A DNA stretch of 64,000 nt from Durusdinium trenchii. Lineage: Eukaryota; Sar; Dinophyceae; Suessiales; Symbiodiniaceae. The position numbers were made by a program, and so were the translations under genes. Every line of letters starts with the position of its first letter. Position 1 is the stretch's first letter. Where the stretch lies: contig CAXAMN010003903.1 of the NCBI GenBank assembly GCA_963970005.1, forward strand, positions 250,823-314,822. Direction: 5' to 3'. The notes beneath the pieces are model-generated. The model did not search any database, was not told the DNA's origin, and saw only the letters and a list, made by a program, of their open reading frames with translations. Positions 34,601-46,600 of the stretch are shown one piece after another.

Positions 34601-37600
34601 AATTCTGTAATTCTTCCCTGCAAAGCCATGCGATGACACGGGTGAGCGTAATCGTGTCCATTCGTAAGTACCCAAAACATTGACAACTGGGATTCCTTCG
34701 ACATAATTTGGATTTGTTTGGTCTATAGTATCCGACCACTCCCACCACATCAACCTCTTTTCGTGACCCAAAGTCTGCAAGTTCCTGCCCTCGTTTTGTC
34801 TTCCAAAACGGAGGGGTGAACAACTCCCCACGGCCAGAATCAGCCAGAAAACCCGACCTCGTCTTGGAAATGTTCCATGTTTCGACTTCCAGCTTGATAC
34901 ATCCTGGGCAGACTGCGGTGCATGCGGTGCATGCCATGCCTGTCTCGTGGTGAATCTGTGACTGTCAGAAGTTGCTCCCAAATAGAAATGCAAACGACAA
35001 AAACCCTACGTGGTCTTGGCATCTATTTGAGGTCCCACCCTTCCCATGGCCATCAAGCAGCTTGTTGTGTGGTGGCATGGGAGCCTCCAGGAACTTTACA
35101 AAGTCGGAGTTTTTGTCGCAACAGAAGTTGCCTTGGATTCCCGGTGCAGTGATGTTGATAAAAGGCTTGCAAACTGAACCAACCGAGAAAGTACAGTGAC
35201 CTGATTCGCAGAGTGGGCACAAGATGGGAAGGTTAGTAACTATAGATTCTCTATCTTACTCCATCTGTCTGTGATCTTAATCATCTTTGGATCTGTTGAC
35301 GCCTTTTTTTGCAACTGAGCGTCCTGAGGGAAACTCCTACGATCCAACAATCATGTTCAACGGTGAAGAAAACGCCAAAAGAGTCGGTCAAAAGCCGCAG
35401 GCGAAGCAATGGTCGACTCTGAGTCAACATCCTACCAGTCAAGTGAATCCGTTTTCAAATCTCTCGCGGCTTTCAAATCCGCCCAACCAGCCCTGCTCCT
35501 TCCCATCCCCTATCTTGCTGGCGGCACTCATCGCCTCCTGAGTCCCGTCTCGCGGTCTTGTGTGAAGCTTGGGCCGGACTCTCATTTTCCCTAAGATTCC
35601 AGCTGTCCACTGCTTGAAGTCATGGATCACCTGAACAACGGCGAAGTCCCTGACCGGATAGGTCCGAGAAGTCCCCCCCAAACCCGGCAGCACCGAACGT
35701 TCGTTTTGGAGCCCCGAGAACGAACGTGAAAGGTATGGAGATGGACTCAGAAATGGTCAAAGGTGAAGACCTTTTGAGCCAGCTTTCAGCATGCAAGCGC
35801 TTAAATGGACTCATCTAGCATTCGCATAGCAAGACATCGATTCATCGAGTTGACGGCCACCTTGATTGAACTCTAACAAGCAACCTGGAAAGGTAGATGA
35901 ACACTAGGGCAACTTTTGCAAAGAGATGTCAATGCTCTGCTTGAAGATCTTTCAAAAATGCTGGAGGCGCAATCTGTCAAATATGCATTACCAGCATCAC
36001 ACAACCCCTTTCCATGCACCCAGAAAAAATCAACGTTCCCCTTTTATGTAAGTGTGATGAAAAAGCCTGAATATACCAAACTAGACCACAGATTCCTGAC
36101 TTCGTTCGCCTGACCAACTTTCGCCTCGCTCCTGATCTTGTGGAAATATGGCACCAAAACTGTTTCTGATAACTCAGACCCTGTGCATACTGGCTGAAGC
36201 GCTCTCACATTCAGTATTACGTTGGCGGAAGGTAGAGGCATGTGTTCAGACAGAAAGACACTCTCCCCGAAGGTGTGGTGTTCCCACACGGTTCCCATTC
36301 ACCAGGTCAGTCACGCATTTCAGCGGCGGCATGCCACCCAAATCTGCTTCAGTGGCCAGCTGCAGGTAGCTGAAGTCACCTAGAGTTGGACTGGAATCTG
36401 GAAAGAAAGTAGAACAACTCGAGCAATCCAAGCCTTCATCTTCATCGCCAGACTCATCTGGTTCGCCGATCTCTTGAAGAAGGTCCTGGGAATGCTATTG
36501 GCACGGAAAACAGAGAGCAGCTAAGGCTTGTTGTTGCTACAAGAAAGATGCATGTTTTCTGGAACGAGCCAGCTTCCAGCTTTGCCAAGATGCACAAAGC
36601 CTCAACATCATGTCCTGCACACCTCGGCCGGCCATTAAATATCAATATCAACATGTTGCACGGGACAAACCTTTATATATATAGATGAGCCTAAAAAAAC
36701 AAAGCACGCCTTAGCATGCCTTAGCCACATATATGTCACATATTACAAGTTCATCAACTCCAAGTTGCGGTGCTGTTGATCCTTCTTCTCATCGGTCCTT
36801 TCACCTGTCGAGTGGCTGCCGGCGCGCAGATCGGATTCCTCCCAGGATCGAAACCGAAAGTTGGGTCTCGGTCGGACCGGTCAGACCGGGACCGGTTTGT
36901 GACCCACCAGACTTTGAGCCACCAAACCCCCCGCGCCTAGGGTGGCAAAGAGATGCACGTAGTTCGGCTTCTGCCCAGCACAGTTGAAGAAGCAATCGTT
37001 GTAGTCGGGCGTGGTGCCGCGATCGATGGGATCATCCGCGTTGACGCCCAAATGGATACGAACTTTCAATCGGTAGGGATTGAATTTCTTTTCGTAGCGC
37101 TTGGACAGCACGGGCAGGAAACGCTCATAGTTGTCGTTGGAACTAAAGACTTGAGGCATTTTGAGATCCGGTGTGACATAGCTCGCTGTCCACATGCAAA
37201 TCACTGCAAAGGTTGCAAAAATGCCCAGCAGTGGGAGCTTGAACGTTCTAACCTCAGCTACTTGGCCAGTGCACGGTCCGCCACTGCTGCAGAAGGCGCT
37301 TTCGGTCCAATCAGAAAAGGCCATGCAGGCCATGCAGGCCACGCTCTGGGCTCATGGCAAATGCAAAGAATGAATCATGAAACCACCTCAGATGAGAAGT
37401 CGAATATGGACTTGGGGGGTCTTGGTGATTTTGAGACAAAGTAGTACAAAAACAGGAAAGGCAAGCAGCTTCTCCATTGGGCGAAGTGAATCAGCGTCCT
37501 TGAAAGGCGTTCAACTGTAAAGCGGCCCTTTTGACGGTCTGAGCAGACTCAACTGACCGCGATGGATCATACATCTGAATCAAAGGGAGTCTTTGAAAGT

Positions 37601-40600
37601 GTTCTCTTTTCCTCATGTTTTTGGCCCACCCTGCCTCTTGCTGAGCCTCCACCTGGACCTTTGGTGGCATGGATTGGGCAGCTTTCCGCTTGACTCGCTC
37701 GCTGGCGCAAACCTTGAGTGCGCTTGACTCGCCAGCGAGCGAAGCATCATCCAAAACACGGGCGCAACCCGCATGGCCACATGTCGCATGGCCTTCGACT
37801 GAACTGAGCTTCGAATTGTACCTATCTAAAGGCTACCATTGCTACCATGTCCAATAGCGATGGCCTCTAACCCAAGAGCAATGGCCTCCAACCTAGTAGA
37901 ACCTAGCGATGGCCTCTCCCTAGTAGCGATAGCGGAAGGTATTTACCAATTCTACCAATCGTAACGTTGCAATTTTTTGGGATCCTTGCACCGCCCCGCT
38001 TGCGGTTTGCTAAAACAGGGTGGGCAAAACAGGCCAGGAATGTGGCCCTATTCAAACGCGTCCAATTCGGGGCAAGTGGAAGCGTCAAGCACGATCGTCT
38101 ATCTCGCAGCTTGCGCATCCTCTTGCCACCCTAGACATCATCGAAAGCGTGGACGTACGGACTGTCATGATAGGCACTTTGCACATGGCTCCGGCAACCA
38201 CCAGAAAGGCCAAGTACACCACCGGAAAACTTACAGCACAGGTGGCTGCAATCTCCAGCGGGTATGCCACCATGCTACTTTACAAGGCTCCGCACGTAGC
38301 GCAGGCTCCCAATCCTTGCAAACTAAACTCCTGAGGTGTTCTGACTCAATTCCGACCACCCTTGCCCCTCCGGCGGAAGCGCAGGCACAAAGAGCCAGCT
38401 TCTTCCACAGTGTCCTGGCAGAAAGGTTTTCTGACCAATTCGTTCACTTCCATTCAATTTCCAGAAACCTGCAGGACACTAGGGAGCATAGGATCACCGG
38501 GATCAACATGAAAATGTTTGAAAACACTGAGCTTCTTTAGGAGCTGATCCTAGCTGACATGAACTCTTGCCAAGTTGATCTTTTCAATTCCATGCCTCAA
38601 TAGGATCTTCCCACAGCTCGCAGCGAGGAGCATTGAAGGACACTCCACGACAACGATTATTCTCGCGACAACGTTCCTGACAGCCCTGGACATCTGCTTC
38701 TGAAACGATGCTCGTCTCGCCATCTCCCTGGCAAGCTCTGTCATTTCCATCGACCACTCGGAATCCACGGAGGAGTTGCACGGAGCTCGACGTGCTGCTT
38801 GAGCTCGTGGAGGTCGTCACACCCGTCGTGGAGGTGGTCGCAGATGTGGTCGTTGCGACGGTCGTGGTTTGCGTGGGTGAAGCTGTTGTCGTGGTCGCGG
38901 TGGTCGTCGTGGCCGCGGTGGTCGTTGTGGTCGTCGTAGCCGCGGTGGTCGTCGTGGTCGTTGTGGTCGTCGTGGCTGCGGTGGTCGTCGTGGTCGTTGT
39001 GGTCGTCGTGGTCGTTGTGGTCGTCGTGGCTGCGGTGGTCGTTGTGGTCGTTGTGGTCGTCGTGGCCGCGGTGGTCGTCGTGGTCGTTGTTGTGGTGCAA
39101 ACTCCAAGTGGCTGGAGTTCACTGTGGCCATTCTCCGTGGCAATGAGCCATGCTGCCATGAAGCTCTGCAACCATGCCTCTTCATCAGATGCAAAGAGCA
39201 GAACTGCCTCGGCCGCCGGGCCGGTCGGGTCGTTGCGATTGCCACAGTCGTTCTGTTGATTTCCGCAACAACGGCCCCTCTCACCTCCACCAGGGTTGCC
39301 CCCACAATACACTCCTCCATTGTTGGCCACTGCTCCGGGAATGGTCGCAGAGGTCAACCAAGCACAACAATCATGCTCGGTGGCAATGACTGGGCCACCC
39401 GCAGGACCATTTTCGCTGTAGGCAAGGCAGAGATCCGTGTTCAGCATCATCTCATGGCCATCAAAGCTGGTGTCTCTCCCAACATCACTGCGCTCCCATT
39501 GATTTTTTCGCAGGATTGCCATTCACAGCCAATTCAGGAATCCAACCCTTAGCCAGCAAGGAGACGTAGTAATCGTTATTGAAGCGTCGCGAGTTCTCTG
39601 GATCACTCCACCATCCGTGATATCCTGAATTGCCCACTTGCGCACGGCCCAAAGTATGAACTCCCATCAGTGCAGCTGCCTCGGTCCAAGTCAAACCCAT
39701 TCCATCCAGAAAGGTTTCTTCCACCGCATCGCAGCCCAGTTCGGGGTTGGGCAGGCGACCGGCAGCGAAGGTGCAGCTGGTGGCGGTGGTGCGGCCGAAG
39801 CGGAAGCGAGAACGGAAGTCCAGGGGCGAAGCTTGAGGGTTCGAGGCCAAGTGTCTTGCTCGAGTAGACGTCATCACTGCTTCAGCTGCGATCACCAGGA
39901 AGTCAGCCAGAGACACCTCTCTGCAGAACTGCTGGTACACATCCACCAATGCAAGACCATGCTCACCGGAAGAAAGGCATGCTGGCAAGCCTGCATTGTC
40001 TGGATCTGCCATGTCGGTGCAGGCATCTGAACCGCCTTGACCATTGGCAAAGTCCATAAAGTCATGTCCAGCCATGCGGAGAACGCAACCTGCCCAATCT
40101 GCCTGAGGACAGTTGGATGCCGTGCAGGTGGAATCCAAGGATTCGAGTTCGCCGCGCACAGCCGAGACAATGGAATCATAACCCTCCAATGTGAGGCATT
40201 CAGTGATGAGAGTTGCACCCGCATCGCAGCGCATCAATTCCGTCGGGGTGACATTCAGCAAAATGTCTTGCTGGCTGCGCTGCCCGCGCTTGCTGCGCTG
40301 CTTGGCATGCTGTAAGAGCCATGGGCCTTGAGTTTGAACGCACTTCTTCTCATCTACAGCACCAACCTCAAAGACCAGCCATGTTGCCAACAGCACTTCG
40401 GCCACTCTTGCCATCCGATACGGCCCAATTGTCAGAACAGTGCCTCTCAGGAGCCCTGGAACCAAAAATGGCTGTTGGTGCGAAAAGGTCGTGTTCCTTT
40501 CAACTCCTGTGCACCAACGAGAGAAGCACACTTGTCTTATCCTTTTCTCCAAGGGTTACATCTGAGAATCTGAGAATCCGACAATCGCAAGGAAAAATGT

Positions 40601-43600
40601 GAAGTCAATGCAAAAGTTGCTGATGATCAAGCTTGCCTTAGGTCTTGCCATGGTTCTTGGGCAGTGGCTAATGGCGCCTCGCGGAACATCCGTACCCTAC
40701 TGGCTGCGGTGGATTGGATTTGATCAACAAAAACCCTGCCCATTGACTTCAGAGAATCCTCCTGGTCATCAACGTGGTCAACAGGTCCATCATGGTCGAT
40801 CGCCCAATGGTCACGGTCGAGTGACACAGAAAAGCCCAAAGGTCCTGATGGATGCGAAACAGGATGAGGCGTTCCTGCGGTGGTCGCGCTTCGCCGGGGA
40901 AGCCGACACAGCAAAGCCGGGCGGAGCAGAGGAAGGTGCCAAGGGCGGAAAAAGAAAGAAATCCCCAAGAACAGATCCACCCCACTGGTTGACCAGAAAA
41001 TATCCGCTTCTTCAGTGTGTGCTGCTGCTTTAATAAAACCAAGATGCGAGAAAAATGCAAAGAAAGTCGTCAGTGATGTGCACCTCAACGGGGATTGAAA
41101 CATGTCCAAAGCAATAAACATCTACCCAATCTTTTTCTTTTACCTAGTCCGGACTCTACCCAACAAGTGATTCTTCCCCTATTGGCACTTGGCAAGGCGC
41201 CGAATCTATATAAGTCTTCCTTGATTAACCTGACAAAAACTGTACACCACCCACCCAGGTGTGCACCCCACACCTCCCACTGATGGACTGATTTCACGAA
41301 ACAAAAAAAACAACGACGGCCCCGCCGGGTCCAACTCGCGACGAGATGCAAACATGCTTTGGATGCATGGTGGACAGCTGGCGACATTACTGCACCTCTG
41401 CTTCGCACAGGGCCGGTGAAAACTCCAACCGCAATACGGTTCTCTGTCACCCAAAAGCAGAAAAGGAGGCAATCAAGAATCAAACAGCTTTGGTATCGAA
41501 GAAGTTTCTCTCGAACGACAAGTCATCCAAAAGCCCATCCTTCCCGCCAAGCTTCTAAAATCTGTGCGCCGGCCCTCTGCTTCAGCCTCTGCCTTCTCTT
41601 GTCCATAGGCATCCTTCATGTGGAGGTCAGGCCAGTTTGGAACTCAAACTGACAGAGTCAAGAGACTGTTGTTGGCTTGCAGCTATGTTCCTTCATGAAC
41701 CCGAATTGCGGCTTTAGTCAAAGGTATTTGAGTCACAGCAGCTTTGACTGATGACAGACGGTCACACAGTGGCAACACACCGTCCATGATGACGAAGGCA
41801 TCATCCACTCCAACACCGAGGATAATGAAGAGTCCGTTCATGTGCAGCAGTCCTCAGCAAAGGACCCTTTCTGTGAAGAGAGGTGAGCTGGGACACCGGA
41901 CCTGGACCTGGCTGGCCTTGAAAACATTGAACATCTGAAATCAAAGACTCAGCCAAACACCCATGTATCTCTGTTGAAACACCAAGGTGTAAAGCCTGAG
42001 ATGTAAACTGCAAGCTCAGCAGTGGAGGATTCATATGCCACAACTGCAATCGCAACTTAGTTCTACTGCCGCATCCAAACTCGATGACAACCACATGACG
42101 ACCAAAAGAGTACGGCCGGTAGGGAACAGTTCCACAGTTCCACCTTTGAACACCTTTGCCTTGTGATGAGTCGATCGTACAAATGCATCATGTCATCGTG
42201 CGAAAGTCATTTAGACTTGTTGCCATCAAGCAGCAACAAAGCCGGCCCAAAGGAGAAGACGATCATCGCAATGATCTCGGCAGAAAGTTTCTCAACATGA
42301 ACACCAAGCAAGCTGACGGACAACATCAGCGCTTCGCGCTCAGCGCTTCGCGCTCAAAGCGCTAAACGCTTCTTTCCAAAGCACGCAAAGACCCAAGAAG
42401 ATGGAGCCGGTGGTGTAGGAGATGTATGTCAACATAAACATGATCGATGCCGTAATCCAGACCCCATCGCGCGGAATGTTGTAAGCAATATACCTTTCTG
42501 GGGCGCATGGCTCGCCCCAAGCCGTGTGTCATTCGAAAAGAATGTAAGCCATGAAAGCCATGCAGACAAGGAACTGCTTTAGAAGTGGACTTCCATTTTG
42601 TAGACTGTTTGCATCAAAAATGATCCTTGGATCACATCACAGACGCGCAGGCCGCAGGGCAGAAGTCGGAAAAGGCACTCGCACTTGCACCGGATCTTTG
42701 GGGCCAAGCCACCTGAAGCCTCAGACGAACGCAGAGCGCATCGCTGATCACAAGCCGCGAACGACGCGAACTCCGCGGGCCTTCGGCGTCGCGGTTTTCT
42801 TTGATCAGCATGTCATTGTAGGTATTGAAAATCCACTCCATAATGTAGTCAGAGGCCTCCAAGCATGTCGCATCACATGAAGCTGAAGGTGTTCAAAGTG
42901 CCCACCAGGACTGCAGCACAGCTGTAGTCAGTACACGAAAGTCCTGGGTCCGTCCGTCCTGATTCCCACCTCGCTACGGCCCTGATCAGCTGCAAGCCCA
43001 GACCAATCAGGATTCACATTCCTCCAAACGACGAGAGCACTGGGGAACAGTGCTCAAGGGGGGAAGGAATATCGGTGGACTCTCAGAGTGCCGAACGGGA
43101 AGCCTCAGAGGAAAGCCGAAGAAGAAGAGGCTGTGCATGGACTTGACCTTGCCAAACTGACAAAACATCCATTCGCGTGTAGAGTTCGCAAGGAGCCGAC
43201 AGCCAAAACGACATGTGTCAGTCAAAACGTTGGGAATAAACACGCAAACAAAAGCTGTTCGGCCTGTGTATTGCGCTGCATACAAACGCCATCCACACGA
43301 CTTTCGCAGGTCCCTGCATCATCATCACCCACCCTCAGGTGTCGGACGTTTTTTTCCAAATTGCAGGGCCGGTCGGGTGTCTGGTCACGACAAGCAAAAG
43401 TGCAAGCGCCCACTCTTCCAAGCCACACGGAGAAGAGGTTTGGAAACTTCTTTGGTAGAAGAAAGAGCTGCTCCTCACAAAATCGCCGCTACTAGGTTGG
43501 AGGCCATCGCTAGTAGGTTGGAGGCCATCGCTAGTAGGTTGGAGGCCATCGCTAGTAGGTTGGAGGCCATCGCTAGTAGGTTGGAGGCCATCGCTAGTAG

Positions 43601-46600
43601 GTTGGAGGCCATCGCTAGTAGGCTGGAGGCCATCGCTATTAGCAGGTTGGGGGCCATCGCTAGTAGGTTGGAGGCCATCGCTAGTAGGCTGGAGGCCATC
43701 GCTATTAGCAGGTTGGGGGCCATCGCTAGTAGGTTGGAGGATAGTAGGCTGGAGGCCATCGCTATTAGCAGGTTGGGGGGCCATCGCTAGTAGGTTGGAG
43801 GATAGTAGGCTGGAGGCCATCGCTATTAGCAGGTTGGGGGCCATCGCTAGTAGGTTGGAGGCCATCGCTACTAGGCTGGAGGCCATCGCTATTAGCAGGT
43901 TGGGGGCCATCGCTAGTAGGTTGGAGGCCATCGCTAGTAGGTTGGAGGCCATGGCTCCATCGCTAGTAGGTTGGAGGCCATCGCTAGTAGGTTGGAGGCC
44001 ATCNNNNNNNNNNNNNNNNNNNNNNNNNNNNNNNNNNNNNNNNNNNNNNNNNNNNNNNNNNNNNNNNNNNNNNNNNNNNNNNNNNNNNNNNNNNNNNNNN
44101 NNNNNNNNNNNNNNNNNNNNNNNNNNNNNNNNNNNNNNNNNNNNNNNNNNNNNNNNNNNNNNNNNNNNNNNNNNNNNNNNNNNNNNNNNNNNNNNNNNNN
44201 NNNNNNNNNNNNNNNNNNNNNNNNNNNNNNNNNNNNNNNNNNNNNNNNNNNNNNNNNNNNNNNNNNNNNNNNNNNNNNNNNNNNNNNNNNNNNNNNNNNN
44301 NNNNNNNNNNNNNNNNNNNNNNNNNNNNNNNNNNNNNNNNNNNNNNNNNNNNNNNNNNNNNNNNNNNNNNNNNNNNNNNNNNNNNNNNNNNNNNNNNNNN
44401 NNNGCTAGTAGAAAGCTGCTCCTCACTGTGTCAGACGGACGCGTTCTACAGTCGTGGCCAGTCGTCCGACAGGCGGAGGCTCCTTTCCGAGGCCCTCTCC
44501 GGTGTACACGATCCTCCAAGACAAGGAGAAAGAGCCAGACGGATTTTGAGGAAAATAACACACCAAGAAGTGATAGAAATAAGAAAAGTAATCCTGGAAG
44601 TGATTGATCCTATTTGATCCTACTATTTGATCTAAAGCAACTTTGATCTGAAAGTACGTCTCAAGTATGTTCAACCAAACTGCTGAGAAGTTTTTACGTG
44701 ATGCGGCACTCTCGAGGGTTCCAGCCCCTCACTTTAAAGCAAGAACGACTCCAGCTAGCTGGTGCTAGCTTTCGTGATGAAATTAAAAGTAAAATCAGCG
44801 TTCAACCTGTCCTTTTGCCCTGGCAAGACCAGCCCTTACCAGGCAAGTTATCCTGGCTGCTGCGGCGCCGGCAAGAACAGGAGCCCCAGGTGCGGCGGCG
44901 GTTGATCATCTCCTTCCTTGGTGCCATCGACCCTTTCACCGATCAAACGCCCTGAAGAGGTCAAAGCTATCGATTGAATCAACTGCAAAGAAAAAGGACC
45001 ACGAGAAGTGTCATGGGAAAAAGGATGTGAAGGAAAAAGCTGGCCCCAAGGAAAACGGCTCCTTTCGGGTCTTTTGAAACACCCACAAAACCCCAAAAGA
45101 CGCCGTTTCTTCGAACCTCAAAAGACGTGGTCCTCCTCGCGTCACGAGGATCGTCTCGAGGTTTCTAAGGTGAGCACTTGCAGTCCTGTTGCTTGTCGCC
45201 AGTTCCAATCGTTGCGTAGAAGGGCACCGGAATCTGCAAGGGCACCGGAAGCCATTCGGCATCCAAAGGAGGAAAAATAAGAAACGAAAACCAGATCTGT
45301 CCGTTCGTTTGATCACATCTCAGCCGAAAGACAGACATCACAAATGGATGTGGGATAACCCTGTCAATTGATCGTCGCCGAGCATAAAATGCATTGCCTG
45401 CATAATCGCCTGGCAACTAAATGATGCAGGAACCTTGACTGACTGGATGTCTTCTTTAGGTCTAAAGGAACTCTAGGAACTCTTCTGTTTGACCTCTCTT
45501 TGACCTTAAGAGTTCAATAAAAAGCACCTCACCACAGCATCACCACAGCATCAACAGATTCGAGGCACCTGTCAAATCTCCACATTCTTGGCTCTTGAGA
45601 ATCGGGTACCGTCTCCGTGCCATGAGCTTCTCCTCTTTGTCACCCTTGCAGGCTTGGTTGCCTAAGGACTTCAAGTACCCAAAAACACTTTGCTACTCTT
45701 CACTTCAAAATCTTCAAAAAAAGTGCACTCAGCACACCATCCACTCCTATCCACTATCACAACTACTTGGAGCGCAAAAAGGAGCCAATGGGAGCCTTAT
45801 CGGAGCCGATGTTCTTCCACCCGCACGAAGCATTCGACAACCGCACCGCACCGAGCGGCTCCAGAGTTTCGGGTGCTTTCGTTCGATGTTCTTCCACGGG
45901 CATTTCTCCTCGAGACGCCGGACGATGTCGGATTGGGGCGTGCGGATGACCACCGACCACCACAGCCGGCGTTGAACATCGTAGCGAAGACCCGGCGGGT
46001 GTGGAAGATCACAGAAGGTTCTGCATGCGAGTTTAAACGTGCAAGAAACGACTTTGTTGTGAACATCAGCAGCTCCATGGTGTAGAAAGCGTCAAAAGAG
46101 AACGCCAAACCGCGTGTGTTTGGTGTTCCTCTTCAAATCCATTGTATTCTTTCTCACAAGTCTCACCCTGGAATGACCTGAACCCGCAGCTCTGGATGGA
46201 CCCGCACTTTGCGGATAAGCATCAGAACCTCTTCGGCAGAGTTCCACTGAATCATCCTCATAGCCTTGGCTCGTCAAATTGGACAAGATGTTCTTTTCCA
46301 ATTGGGGTCCAGTTGGTTGCATCGTGATTGCAGCCAGCATACTGGTCCAGTAATCAATGACCTTTCTCACATATTCATCGGCCTAAAAACAAACACAAGG
46401 TTTCCAGGGCGGTCAGCTATTCCGAACGCGGAATCTTCTTTCAATTTCTCTCGCGGAAATGTGCCTTGGGTCTCAAAAGCTTCTTGAAGCCATATTCAAA
46501 GTCCCACATCTGCTGCAAACTGATGTCCCAATTGAGAGCCATCTGAACCTCCGATGTGCAGCGTCTGAGAGTTCTTCTGTACTGCAGCTACCAGAAGCAC

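Noticed and set aside
38708-39259. Plus-strand Val-rich open frame
   Set aside because: It is the antisense of the Thr-rich linker of the peroxidase.
40599-41033. Plus-strand frame of 144 codons with a signal-like start (MIKLALGLAMVLGQWLM)
   Set aside because: No domain is recognisable and the rest is Lys/Gly-rich. It lies opposite introns and a possible TM5 exon of the minus-strand gene. It cannot be excluded, but support is too thin.
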